Position numbers and translations under genes: made by a program. 64,000 nucleotides of DNA from NCBI GenBank assembly GCA_910578645.1, contig CAJTQI010000001.1, positions 946,397 through 1,010,396 on the forward strand, given 5' to 3'. The stretch comes from an uncultured Lachnospiraceae bacterium. GTDB taxonomy: Bacteria; Bacillota; Clostridia; Lachnospirales; Lachnospiraceae. The notes beneath the pieces were generated by a model that was not told the origin of the DNA, ran no database searches, and worked only from the letters and a program-made list of their open reading frames with translations. This document shows, piece after piece, positions 44,815 to 54,072 of the stretch; position 1 is the first letter of the stretch; each line of letters starts with the position of its first letter.

Positions 44815-46636
44815 AGGTATTTTGAAAAATAAAATATTATGGTTGTTTTTTGCGGCTGCTCTTTCGACATATGCTTTGATAGCGGATTTTTCCATTTATA
44901 TAGGTGAGGAAAGCGACATAGCTTTTAAACAGAGCATTATATTACGGTTTTTGGAACAATTGCGAGGGTCTGTTATTGGAAAAGGTAATATTCTTACTTT
45001 ATTGACGGTTGCATTGATAAGTCTATATGGGAGAATAGATACTTATGCCCAGTGCAGGAATCGAAAATTTGTGATTTTGGCATTTCTACTTTCTTTTTGT
45101 ACAATTCTTTATTATCCATATTCTATACAAGGGTCAATATGTTTAATGTATAGTTCACGGTTTCAAATTGTAAAAAGTCTGATATTTTTATGTGGGTATA
45201 GTATTTTGTTTTATTATGGTATTATTGCGTTATATCAATTTATAATGGATAGCCGTAAAAAGACAATATGTAAACATAAAGGGTATTGGCGCTGTGTAAG
45301 TATTTTAAGCTTGTTATGGCTTCCACATTTACTTGTTAAGCTTCCAGCCGCATTTTGTGGAGATACTGTATCACAGATATGGCAGGCATTAGGATTAGAG
45401 ACATATAATGCTCACCACCCTTTATTTATGACTTGGATTTTAAAGATATGTTTGTGGATTGGACAGAGTGCTTTTTCATCAAACAGAGCGGGAGCTGTGA
45501 TTTATTTTTTGATTCAAGCCGTATTACTTATTTTTATTTTTAGCTATACAATTTATTATTTGGAAATGAAAGGAATTTCTAAATTTAACCGGAATATCAT
45601 TTGGCTGATTTATGCTTTTTGTCCTTTTATTGTGGGCTATATTGGAGTTATTTTGAAAGATGTGTTATATTCGGCCTTCTTTCTTCTTTTTATTATTTTT
45701 TGTGTTCAATATTTAGAAGATAAAGAATATGAAATTCAATGGAAAACTTTGGTTGGGTTGACAGTAAGTGGTATTTTTACTGTTTTAATGAGAAATAACG
45801 GTAAAGAAGTTATTTATCCAACGCTATTTGTGATTGCCTTCATAACAATATGGAAAAATAGAAAAGTGCCAAGACAATGTATAAAGGCTATTTTGGTTTT
45901 CACGTTACCAGTTGTATGTGCCACATTAATATCAAAAGGACTGGTATGTTATTATAGTATTGTACCGGGTAGCATTGCAGAAGCTTTGTCTTTACCTTTT
46001 CAACAGACGGCACGTACAGTATATGAGCATGGCGAGGAAATTTTGGTGGAAGAACAAGAAGCAATAGATGTGGTGTTAGGATATGACAGCCTGGCAGAAA
46101 GATATAATCCGTTGCTTAGTGACCCTGTAAAGTTTATGTACAATCCGGAAGTAGGTAAAGATGAGCTATTGTCCTATGCTCAAGTATGGCTAAAGCATTT
46201 GGTTAGATATCCAAGAACGTATATTGATGCGACATTACATCAGAACTACCCGCTTTTTTGTATACTTCAGGACAATTATATTTTTTATTACAGTTCTACT
46301 GTAACGTATAAAGAGGAGTTATTGATAAATGAGTATAAGCTAATAGAACAGATAGAAGCACTATTTGTCTCATTTTATGAGTTGGCTTTTGATATTCCGG
46401 TAATTGGGATTTTTTCCAGAGCAAGTTTCTATAGTCTTCTTCTCCTTATATTAACATTTTTTATATTATGTGATAGAGATTACAAGTTTCTAATTCCACT
46501 TTTACCAATGTGGATGACGATAGGGATATCTATCTTGGGGCCAGCGATTATGAGGCATCCAAGATATAGTTTTCCAATTATTTACAGCCTTCCATTTTTT
46601 TTCGGATATTATGTGTTGAGAAAGAAGAACACATAA
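44807..46636 (+). CDS. DUF6020-like multispanning membrane protein, probable GT-C glycosyltransferase
   Basis: The protein has 609 residues with AAAGGAG before ATG 44807. It has about thirteen hydrophobic helices. The first big outer loop has FCGDTVSQIWQALG and AHHPLFMTWILK (about 184-212), an acidic-then-HH pattern typical of DUF6020 proteins and similar in place to GT-C catalytic loops. A second outer domain spans about 390-500. Its base composition is clearly more AT-rich than the genes on both sides, so it was probably inserted into an older operon. DUF6020 naming is from memory; sugar transfer is inferred from topology. Confidence 0.65.
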   Translation: MIKGILKNKILWLFFAAALSTYALIADFSIYIGEESDIAFKQSIILRFLEQLRGSVIGKGNILTLLTVALISLYGRIDTYAQCRNRKFVILAFLLSFCTILYYPYSIQGSICLMYSSRFQIVKSLIFLCGYSILFYYGIIALYQFIMDSRKKTICKHKGYWRCVSILSLLWLPHLLVKLPAAFCGDTVSQIWQALGLETYNAHHPLFMTWILKICLWIGQSAFSSNRAGAVIYFLIQAVLLIFIFSYTIYYLEMKGISKFNRNIIWLIYAFCPFIVGYIGVILKDVLYSAFFLLFIIFCVQYLEDKEYEIQWKTLVGLTVSGIFTVLMRNNGKEVIYPTLFVIAFITIWKNRKVPRQCIKAILVFTLPVVCATLISKGLVCYYSIVPGSIAEALSLPFQQTARTVYEHGEEILVEEQEAIDVVLGYDSLAERYNPLLSDPVKFMYNPEVGKDELLSYAQVWLKHLVRYPRTYIDATLHQNYPLFCILQDNYIFYYSSTVTYKEELLINEYKLIEQIEALFVSFYELAFDIPVIGIFSRASFYSLLLLILTFFILCDRDYKFLIPLLPMWMTIGISILGPAIMRHPRYSFPIIYSLPFFFGYYVLRKKNT

Positions 46637-46639
46637 TTT

Positions 46640-47602
46640 CTACCGATATCTCTCCAATTCCGGAAGCTCTGCAATGAGCACTTCCATAAAATAAGCCGCG
46701 CCCTCGGCATTGAGGTGGTCAGAGTCGGAGAAAAATTGCAGATTTTCCCGGAAGCGCTCGTCATTGGAATAGTCATAATAAACGACACCTGTGTCAGATG
46801 AGATTTTCGTGACGGTTTCCTGAAACTCCTGTAGAAATTCCTGAGATATAAGGTCTCTGTAATATTTGGAGAAGGGCGTGGTAATCAGGACAGGTGTGAT
46901 TTCGTTCTGTTTACAGTAGTCGATAATCCGGTATAATTCTTCGATGCGCTGGGGCATGAAGTATTCCTCTTTGTTGTCAAAATGTCGGCTGTAGCGTTCT
47001 TTTGCCCGGCGTGCAAATTCTTCCGTGTCGATACCATTGCCGGCCGCATGTGCAATGAGGGCAGGATTTAAGTTTGGGAACAGTTGCAAAATGTCTTCTC
47101 CCGCGCTCAGAATGGGAAGACGGTTGGTAATCAGGTCAATATAGGGGTCGTAGTCCGGTATATTTTCCGGAGACAGGAAATGATAATAGCGCAGGCTCAT
47201 GGCCTGTGCTTCTGTTTCGTTTACGACTTCATTGTTAAAAGAAAAGTAGGATACAGGGATAAAAAGGACGCTTTTGCCCTTTACCATATACTGTCCGTAT
47301 TGTTTCAGTATGGCATAATCATAGTCGAAGCTCTGGCTTGTATTGGCAAAATTAAAGCAGTTAAATCCCTGGTTTAGGATATCGTCATAGACGAAGTCGT
47401 AGGCGCCGTGGGAACTGCCAAGGTTGCCCACCCGGATTTCCCAGTATCCATGGTCAATCCTATCAAATTTTAAAATATCCTGATATTTCTGGGCATCGAT
47501 TTTCTTGTAGGAGTGATTCATCGTACAGACAATTGCAATGGCAGATGCCGGGATAAGTGTGCATTTGAGTATGAAACGGATGACGTCGTATTTTTTCTTC
47601 AT
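46640..47602 (-). CDS. DltD-like / SGNH-fold membrane-anchored protein
   Basis: The protein has 320 residues. Residues 8-27 are a signal anchor. VGNLGSSHGAYDF (about 58-70) holds the SGNH serine block. ITPVLITTPFSKYY (about 235-248) is the middle block. FFSDSDHLNAEGAAYF (about 293-308) is the Asp-x-x-His block with Asp-His. This layout is that of DltD-like partners of MBOAT acyltransferases. It lies 79 bases downstream of an MBOAT gene on the same strand, so the two probably form one O-acylation machine at the outer face of the membrane. Confidence 0.82.
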   Translation of the reverse strand: MKKKYDVIRFILKCTLIPASAIAIVCTMNHSYKKIDAQKYQDILKFDRIDHGYWEIRVGNLGSSHGAYDFVYDDILNQGFNCFNFANTSQSFDYDYAILKQYGQYMVKGKSVLFIPVSYFSFNNEVVNETEAQAMSLRYYHFLSPENIPDYDPYIDLITNRLPILSAGEDILQLFPNLNPALIAHAAGNGIDTEEFARRAKERYSRHFDNKEEYFMPQRIEELYRIIDYCKQNEITPVLITTPFSKYYRDLISQEFLQEFQETVTKISSDTGVVYYDYSNDERFRENLQFFSDSDHLNAEGAAYFMEVLIAELPELERYR

Positions 47603-47681
47603 AATTTGAGTGGAAACCTTTCTGTTATAATATCCGGTGCGTCCGGCTTAAATGACATTGGGTTATTGTTTGCTCTTTTTG

Positions 47682-49127
47682 TCAAAACTGGAAATATATA
47701 AATTCCGTGGCTACGCCCTTTGGGGAGAACAGTATAATGACTACTAAAAGCAGCACATATACCGGCCAACGGAGGAAGCATTTCTGTTTGGAAAAAGCAG
47801 TGATTACATCACATTTTAAGGAAGCGTAATCGTATATGGCAAGCAGTGCAACCGATGTTAGCATACCCACAGCGGCAGCCGGGGAGAGCCCAAGGCATGT
47901 GATTCCGGTCTGCAGATAGGTGCGTGGCCTGGCAATATCCCAGAAAAGCCGGGAAATGACCCAGAATGCCTCCTGTATGGTGTTTGCGCGAAAGAAAATC
48001 CATGTAAAACACAGCAGGGAGAAAGTGACCGGAAGCTGCCACCAATGTCTACGGTATTTGGCTTTTTCCCCCTTTTTTTTCTTAGGGCAGAGCAATGTCT
48101 CTACAATCTGCAAGAGCCCGTGGATACCGCCCCATAGAATGTAAGTCATGGTGCTGCCGTGCCAGAAGCCGCTGACTAAGAAAGTGAGGAGGAGATTCAG
48201 GCAGTGCCGCCATTTCGGCACACGGTTGCCTCCCAGGGGGATATAGACATAATCGCGGAACCATGTGGACAGCGAAATGTGCCAGCGGCTCCAAAATTCC
48301 CTGATGGAGAAAGAGAAGTAAGGGCTTTTGAAATTTGTCATCAAATCGATGCCAAACAACTTGGCACAGCCTACGGCGATATCGGAATAACCGGAAAAAT
48401 CGCAGTAAATCTCTATCGCAAACATGATTGTGACAACGATAAAGACCAATCCCACATAGGAATATACGTTATTGTATACTTTATTGATAACTGTGGCGAA
48501 TACGTCCGCAATCACTAATTTCTTAAAGTATCCCCAGGCCATTAGCTTTAAACCGTAAGTAACGTTCTCGTAGACGAAAGGACGTTCTTTTTTGTATTGG
48601 GGCAGCAGGCTGTCCGCCCTGCCGATGGGACCTGCCAGAAGCTGCGGAAAAAAGGATACAAAAAGGGCATAGTATCCAAAGTGCCGTTCAGCCTTGATTT
48701 TGCCCCGGTAAACATCAATCAGATATCCCATGGACTGAAAAAAGTAGAAGGAAATACCTGCGGGTAATAGGATTTTTAGAGTGATTGGCTGTATGGCAAG
48801 GCGCCCGGCATCGGCTAAGAGGTTGAGTCGGTCAATGACGGGGCTTGCTGTTTTATAGAAAAGCAGTATCAGGACAAGCGGAAGGACGCCGCCTAGCACA
48901 CACAGACGCTTCTCCTTGCTTGTCATGGCTTGTTCCAGACGGATAGCGAGAAAATAGGTGAGTGCCGTCGCCGCAAACAGAAGGATGCCGTAACCGATAT
49001 GCAGGTTCATATAAAAAATATAGCTGGCTGCAAGCAGGAAACACCATCTGTATCTGTGGGGAACAAGATAATATAACAAAAATACAATGACTATAAATAC
49101 TCCAAATGATAAAGAATTAAATAGCAT
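47682..49127 (-). CDS. MBOAT-family O-acyltransferase (DltB/AlgI-like), first copy
   Basis: The protein has 481 residues, with GGAAGG before ATG 49127. It starts FNSLSFGVFIVIVFLLYYLV, the typical MBOAT opening. LLPAGISFYFFQSMGYLIDV (about 123-142) and LAGPIGRADSLLPQY are conserved loops. WSRWHISLSTWFRDYVYIPL (about 269-288) and SGFWHGSTMTYILWGGIHGL (about 306-325) carry the catalytic histidines. MBOAT proteins of this type move an acyl group from a cytosolic carrier (acyl-CoA or acyl-ACP) to an outside polymer. The DltD-like gene follows. It is divergent from a second MBOAT gene. Confidence 0.92.
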   Translation of the reverse strand: MLFNSLSFGVFIVIVFLLYYLVPHRYRWCFLLAASYIFYMNLHIGYGILLFAATALTYFLAIRLEQAMTSKEKRLCVLGGVLPLVLILLFYKTASPVIDRLNLLADAGRLAIQPITLKILLPAGISFYFFQSMGYLIDVYRGKIKAERHFGYYALFVSFFPQLLAGPIGRADSLLPQYKKERPFVYENVTYGLKLMAWGYFKKLVIADVFATVINKVYNNVYSYVGLVFIVVTIMFAIEIYCDFSGYSDIAVGCAKLFGIDLMTNFKSPYFSFSIREFWSRWHISLSTWFRDYVYIPLGGNRVPKWRHCLNLLLTFLVSGFWHGSTMTYILWGGIHGLLQIVETLLCPKKKKGEKAKYRRHWWQLPVTFSLLCFTWIFFRANTIQEAFWVISRLFWDIARPRTYLQTGITCLGLSPAAAVGMLTSVALLAIYDYASLKCDVITAFSKQKCFLRWPVYVLLLVVIILFSPKGVATEFIYFQF

Positions 49128-49290
49128 AGGAACCTTCCATTCTTGCCGGATTTTTTTACTTTGGCTAAAGCAATTTTACTTTATTTGCCACAAATATGCA
49201 AATCCCATTTCTTTCGGGGGCCTTTTATGGTAAAATCTAGTGTGGAATTTATGTGACAATGTATTGGACAATTTAGAAACGGATGTTTAT

Positions 49291-50826
49291 ATGGGAATAA
49301 CCTCATTTTATTTTTTGTGTTTTTTTACGCTGCTTTTTGTATTGTATTATGTGATTCCGGGGAGAGCGCAGTGGCTGCTTCTTCTTGCGTGCAGCGTTGC
49401 ATATTACCTGCTTAGCGGGAACGGACTATTAATTGCCTACCCCTTAGCGTCAGTGTCAGCCTGCTATGTGGGTATCAGACTGCTTTCTTGTGTGCCGCCG
49501 GAAGATGCCAGAAAGCGCAGGATTGTTTTGTTGATGACTATACTGGTCAATATAGGCGTTCTTGTGGTTCTGAAATATGTGAATTTTGGTATTTATACGA
49601 TAGACGGCATTGCGCAGTTGTTGGGAAGCCGGGAGACATTAATTGAGAGTGTGGATTTTTTGATACCACTTGGCGTGTCTTTCTACACATTCTCTCTTCT
49701 TGGGTATGTGGTCGACGTGTACTATGGGATTGCCAAGCCTCAGACAAACTATCTGAAACTGATGTTATATGGCATGTATTTTCCGGTGATTATCTCAGGT
49801 CCGATTCTCAAGTACAGGGAGCATGGAGAGCAGTTTTTTGAGCCTCATCCCTTCGATTACCGGAGGATTACCAGAGGGTTTCAGCGCATGGCATGGGGAT
49901 TTTTTAAGAAATTGGTGATTGCGGAGCGGCTTGGCATTCTGGTGGATACGGTATATGGCGGATATGTGGACTATCCGGGGGCTTTTATCTGGATTGCCAC
50001 AGCATGCTATGCGTTTCAGCTCTATACGGATTTCTCCGGGTGTATGGATATTGTGCTTGGCATGTCGGAGAGTCTGGGCATTTTGCTTCCGGAGAATTTC
50101 CAGACGCCTTTCTTTGCAGGCAGTATCGCGGAATATTGGCGCAGGTGGCATATCACGCTGGGCGTATGGATGAAGGAATATGTGTTTTATCCGGTACTGC
50201 GCACCGATTTCTTTGCGGGGCTTAATAAGTCCTGGAGGGAGAGATTCGGCAAGAAGAAGGGGAAGCAGTACGCCACTTTTGTGGCGATGTTTATCCTGTG
50301 GCTTACGGTGGGTATTTGGCATGGAGGAGACTGGAAGTTTGTCATCGGCTCCGGGCTTTTACACTGGTTTTATATTGTGATGGAAGAACTGCTTGCGCCG
50401 CCCAGTGCGCGGCTTATGGAGAAATGGGGGATGGAGCCGAAGGGCAGGTTCATCGGAGCCGTCCGTGTTATCAGGACTTTTTTCTTGGTATGTATCGGCG
50501 ACTTGTTTTTCCGTGCTTCGTCGGTGGGGGATGCTTTTTCCATGCTCAAGAGGGCGGTGTCTGTCTTTAATCCTTCGGTGTTGTGGAATGGGGCCATACT
50601 GGGCCTTGGGCTTGACTGGATTGAGATGGGGATTGTCTTTGTCTCGCTTGCAGTCTTGTGCGCAGTATCGGTTATGCAGCAGAAGGGGCCGGTGCGCGAT
50701 AAGATTGCGGGGATGGCCTTGCCGCTCCGGTGGGCAATCTGGTATATGCTTTTGTTTAGCGTTATCCTGCTTGGATGTTATGGGCCGGGGTATAGTGCAG
50801 GAGAATTTATTTATCAGGGATTCTAA
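49291..50826 (+). CDS. MBOAT-family O-acyltransferase, second copy
   Basis: The protein has 511 residues from ATG 49291, chosen because MBOAT proteins usually open like GITSFYFLCFFTLLFVLYYV. An in-frame GTG at 49240 would add 17 residues. FLIPLGVSFYTFSLLGYVVDVYY, the catalytic block YWRRWHITLGVWMKEYVFYP (about 285-304) and LTVGIWHGGDWKFVIGSGLL (about 338-357) are present. About eleven helices. It is only distantly similar to the neighbouring MBOAT, so different donors or acceptors are likely. It has no SGNH partner directly next to it; the nearest is at 54073. It is followed by a GtrB-like gene. Confidence 0.9.
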   Translation: MGITSFYFLCFFTLLFVLYYVIPGRAQWLLLLACSVAYYLLSGNGLLIAYPLASVSACYVGIRLLSCVPPEDARKRRIVLLMTILVNIGVLVVLKYVNFGIYTIDGIAQLLGSRETLIESVDFLIPLGVSFYTFSLLGYVVDVYYGIAKPQTNYLKLMLYGMYFPVIISGPILKYREHGEQFFEPHPFDYRRITRGFQRMAWGFFKKLVIAERLGILVDTVYGGYVDYPGAFIWIATACYAFQLYTDFSGCMDIVLGMSESLGILLPENFQTPFFAGSIAEYWRRWHITLGVWMKEYVFYPVLRTDFFAGLNKSWRERFGKKKGKQYATFVAMFILWLTVGIWHGGDWKFVIGSGLLHWFYIVMEELLAPPSARLMEKWGMEPKGRFIGAVRVIRTFFLVCIGDLFFRASSVGDAFSMLKRAVSVFNPSVLWNGAILGLGLDWIEMGIVFVSLAVLCAVSVMQQKGPVRDKIAGMALPLRWAIWYMLLFSVILLGCYGPGYSAGEFIYQGF

Positions 50827-50918
50827 AAGAAGTTATAAAATCAATAGTAAAGACAGGCATTGTATGATAAAATAAAAAAGAAATATTTTACGAAGAAGTA
50901 GAGAGAGGCAGAAAAACA

Positions 50919-51854
50919 ATGGACAAAATAGCTGTTTTGATACCGTGTTATAATGAGGAGAAGACGATTGCAAAGGTTGTCCGCGACGCCAAACAGGCAT
51001 TGCCGGAAGCTGTGGTTTATGTATATGACAACAATTCTAAAGACCGTACCGTGGAGTTGGCCAAAGAGGCGGGAGCTGTTATCCGGTATGAGCATATGCA
51101 GGGTAAGGGCAATGTGATACGGCGTATGTTCCGGGAGATTGAGGCGGAGTGCTATATTATGGTAGACGGGGACGACACCTATCCCATGGAATATGCCGGG
51201 GAGATGGCGGACAAGGTTTTACACCACAATGCGGACATGGTGGTAGGAGACAGGCTTTCATCCACCTATTTTACGGAGAATAAGAGACCTTTTCACAATT
51301 TCGGCAATACAATTGTGCGCAGCAGCATCAACAGGCTGTTTCGGTGTGAGATTAAGGATATTATGACCGGATACCGGGCCTTCAGTTACGGATTTGTGAA
51401 GACTTTCCCGGTGTTGTCAACCGGATTTGAGATTGAGACGGAGATGACAATCCATGCCGTTTACAATAATATGCAGATTGAGAATGTAATAGTGGATTAC
51501 CGTGACAGGCCGGAAGGAAGTGAGTCTAAGTTAAACACGTTTTCCGATGGGTTTAGGGTGCTGCATACCATTTTGAAATTGTACAGAGACTATAAGCCTA
51601 TGGGCTTTTTCAGCATGTGTTCGGTAATCCTGACGGTGATAGCCGTTATTTTGTTTATTCCGATTCTGATTGCCTACCTTGAAACTGGGTTAGTATTGCG
51701 CTTTCCTACATTGTTCGTCTGTGGATTTATCGGACTGGCCGCTATACAGTCGTTGTTTGCAGGGTTGATTCTGTCCAATATGGCACTCAAGAACCGAAGG
51801 GATTTCGAGTATCGGCTGACATTGGTGACCAGACGGGTCAATAAGATGGAGTGA
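50919..51854 (+). CDS. GT2 polyprenyl-phosphate-sugar synthase-like protein (second GtrB/DPM1-like)
   Basis: The protein has 311 residues, with GAGAGG before ATG 50919. IAVLIPCYNEEKTIAKVVRD (3-22), VYVYDNNSKDRTVELA (about 35-50) and CYIMVDGDDTYPMEYAGEMA (about 80-99) are the GT2 sites. IMTGYRAFSYGFVKTFP (about 147-163) and TGFEIETEMTIHA (about 167-179) match DPM1-type enzymes. Two C-terminal helices lie at about 230-250 and 262-285. It probably makes a second undecaprenyl-phosphate sugar. It lies between the second MBOAT gene and a convergent membrane gene. Confidence 0.87.
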   Translation: MDKIAVLIPCYNEEKTIAKVVRDAKQALPEAVVYVYDNNSKDRTVELAKEAGAVIRYEHMQGKGNVIRRMFREIEAECYIMVDGDDTYPMEYAGEMADKVLHHNADMVVGDRLSSTYFTENKRPFHNFGNTIVRSSINRLFRCEIKDIMTGYRAFSYGFVKTFPVLSTGFEIETEMTIHAVYNNMQIENVIVDYRDRPEGSESKLNTFSDGFRVLHTILKLYRDYKPMGFFSMCSVILTVIAVILFIPILIAYLETGLVLRFPTLFVCGFIGLAAIQSLFAGLILSNMALKNRRDFEYRLTLVTRRVNKME

Positions 51855-51904
51855 CAAAGCTAGGATGTTTTGTGTCCGGGCGCGGGGCAGAAAGCCGGAC
51901 AAAC

Positions 51905-53740
51905 CTACTTCTTTGCACGGAGTTGATATACCATGTACTTAGTGTCTCCGGCGGTGAAGGTATCGGCTGTCTCGCAGGCAGCGTCATAGGTGTGGCGGAA
52001 ATACATGATGACAGGATGTTCATCGTTGTAGGGAGCCTCCTGCATGATAAAGTATGTATTTTCGCTGTCGATTAAGTCCTGTCCATAATTTCCGATTCCA
52101 TGCAGTGCAAGTTTCTTCTTACTGTTGGGATTTAAGATAACGCCCCAGTTTGTGTAGATGAAATTATTATAAGTATCCAGAGTCAAGTCAAAAGGCGATT
52201 CGCAGTAATTTTCCAGTGTACCGGAATTGTAGGTCCATATATAGAAATTGTCCGGGTGGGCGTGGCAGTATGCCTTCAGTTCTTCCCATGTGTCCCGATG
52301 AATATGGTAGTTGGCGTCCACATTGTTTTTGGTCATAACAAGCGACGCGGCGCTTAAGAGGAAGATGAAGGGCAGGATGATGGCGTAATGTTTAGAACGT
52401 TCCAACCTAAGGAGGTTGAGTCCCAACAGGATGCCGAACAAGATTGCATAGTCCATCATGATAAGGGGTTGTATGATGCGTTTCGGGAAACGCCCTTCGT
52501 ACAGCACATAGCCCCAACTCACCGTGCGTCCGATAAAATAAAGAGCGTAGACGAGGAAGGCGTTATAACTGCGGTGCAACAGGCCTAATAGCAGGGTGGC
52601 AGCCGTCAGCAGGGGAATTAGCACATTGGCAGGCTGCATACCGTCCTCATAGAGAAAGACGGAGAAACCGCCGATAAAGATATTTTTCAGGCGTTCTTTC
52701 AGGGTGGTGCGGGCGTAATAGCAATCTTTGGCGATATCGTGCATCTGTTTCCAATCTTCTACGGACATTCCGTAGCCGATATGGGGGGCGCCTGCCCGTC
52801 TGTACATGTAGTCTTCTTCCGTGATGCCAAGGCTCTCCAAAGCTTCGGCGCATTCCGCATATTCCGGCCAGGTATAGAAATCCCCGACCCGTTCCCTGTA
52901 ATGGTTAATCTTCTTGAAGTCCCGCCATTCCTTGTCTGAGTAGGCGGCGGCATCTAAACCGTAGAGGCTCCCCATGCCCAGGATGAGAATCAGGGCAAAC
53001 CCTAAGAGTTTGAAGGCAATCTGGCTATAACCGCTGCGGTAAGCCACAACCCATTTGGCAAGCCAGAGCATGCCTGCCATGGGAATCATCAGATAGAAGA
53101 TATTCTGGCGCATACTGAAAGAAATCCAGGCGAAAAGAAAAGCCGGAATGTTCTCTGTCAGAAAAGAACGGACGCCAGTATTCGTGCGTGTTGTGGTAAA
53201 GTAAAAGACCGCCGCAGCCGCCGCAAGTCCGGCCGTGGTGGTGTACTGTGCCTGGGTGAGTACATTCAGGTCTATGACCAGAAAGAGGATGCAGCATATG
53301 GTCAGGGCAGGTTTCCAAAAAGAATCCGGACATTCATGCCTGTGCATTATCTGCATACAACGCTTGTAGACTGCATACAGGCAGGCAATGTGCACGCCAT
53401 GTTGGAAGAGTCCGAACCATGGAATAAAACTGCACAAGCCATACAGCTTGGAGAGCAGCCATGATAAAGGATATAAAAAGAAAAGGACATGGGCGTCCGG
53501 TGAGCCAAGATATGCGCCGGAGAGAGCGCTGTGCATGCCCCAGTCGTCGTTAATACCGTCCACAGGCCCCATCCACAGGACTTCCATGATATAAAACAAT
53601 ATCAGAAAAATAAGAAAAAAGAGGCGCCATTTCCATGGGGATGACGCAGGGGAAGTATGTGTAAAACGACCGCGCTGCCTGGCATTGGACAGGACTGACG
53701 GTGCGGAAACAGGCTGTGAGCCTTGGATAACAAGAGACAT
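51905..53740 (-). CDS. GT-C-like multispanning membrane protein with NDDW loop
   Basis: The protein has 611 residues from ATG 53740, which has AAAGGA 8 bases upstream. A longer frame to 53812 has no ribosome site. A first helix (about 38-58) is followed by an outer loop with GINDDWGMHSALSG (about 62-75), an acidic pair placed as in GT-C transferases. About eleven helices run to residue 475. The remaining 130 residues form an outer soluble domain (DRDTWEELKAY-like region, FYIWTYNSGTLENYCESP). Family not certain. It probably uses a lipid-linked sugar or acts on the exported glycan. Confidence 0.6.
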   Translation of the reverse strand: MSLVIQGSQPVSAPSVLSNARQRGRFTHTSPASSPWKWRLFFLIFLILFYIMEVLWMGPVDGINDDWGMHSALSGAYLGSPDAHVLFFLYPLSWLLSKLYGLCSFIPWFGLFQHGVHIACLYAVYKRCMQIMHRHECPDSFWKPALTICCILFLVIDLNVLTQAQYTTTAGLAAAAAVFYFTTTRTNTGVRSFLTENIPAFLFAWISFSMRQNIFYLMIPMAGMLWLAKWVVAYRSGYSQIAFKLLGFALILILGMGSLYGLDAAAYSDKEWRDFKKINHYRERVGDFYTWPEYAECAEALESLGITEEDYMYRRAGAPHIGYGMSVEDWKQMHDIAKDCYYARTTLKERLKNIFIGGFSVFLYEDGMQPANVLIPLLTAATLLLGLLHRSYNAFLVYALYFIGRTVSWGYVLYEGRFPKRIIQPLIMMDYAILFGILLGLNLLRLERSKHYAIILPFIFLLSAASLVMTKNNVDANYHIHRDTWEELKAYCHAHPDNFYIWTYNSGTLENYCESPFDLTLDTYNNFIYTNWGVILNPNSKKKLALHGIGNYGQDLIDSENTYFIMQEAPYNDEHPVIMYFRHTYDAACETADTFTAGDTKYMVYQLRAKK

Positions 53741-54072
53741 AGGAAAATCCTTTGCAACAGTCTGCCGTAAAGCCTCGCTGGTGCGTTCCTTTCTTTTGTA
53801 GATGACTGTCATGTATATTTCTAATTTTTAATTATATACTATAATAAGGGTTGGTTACAAATAGAAATAAAATACAATTCTTAAGATTTGTGGAAGGTTT
53901 TGTGAAAAAATGGTGACCAATCTACTCAGAAGGAAAGAAAAGTGGTATGCTTACAGCAGGAACCGTTTGCGGTGTGCAGGTTCCATATAAGATTCCCGGA
54001 AGAGCTGTGCGGATTTTAATGTTATATGCATACATACGGCCGGAGAATTTCTGGAAAGGCGGGGAGGAAATC
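53741..54072. other. Divergent intergenic region
   Basis: About 330 bases between the membrane gene and the SGNH gene. It contains an AT-rich segment at about 53815-53885 that could hold promoters for both directions. An in-frame extension of the SGNH gene to 53947 has no ribosome site. I see no separate gene or RNA. Confidence 0.35.

Noticed and set aside
51855..51904. Hairpin TGTCCGG...CCGGACA between convergent genes as a terminator
   Set aside because: The stem is short with a long loop and has no run of T on either side, so I did not list it.
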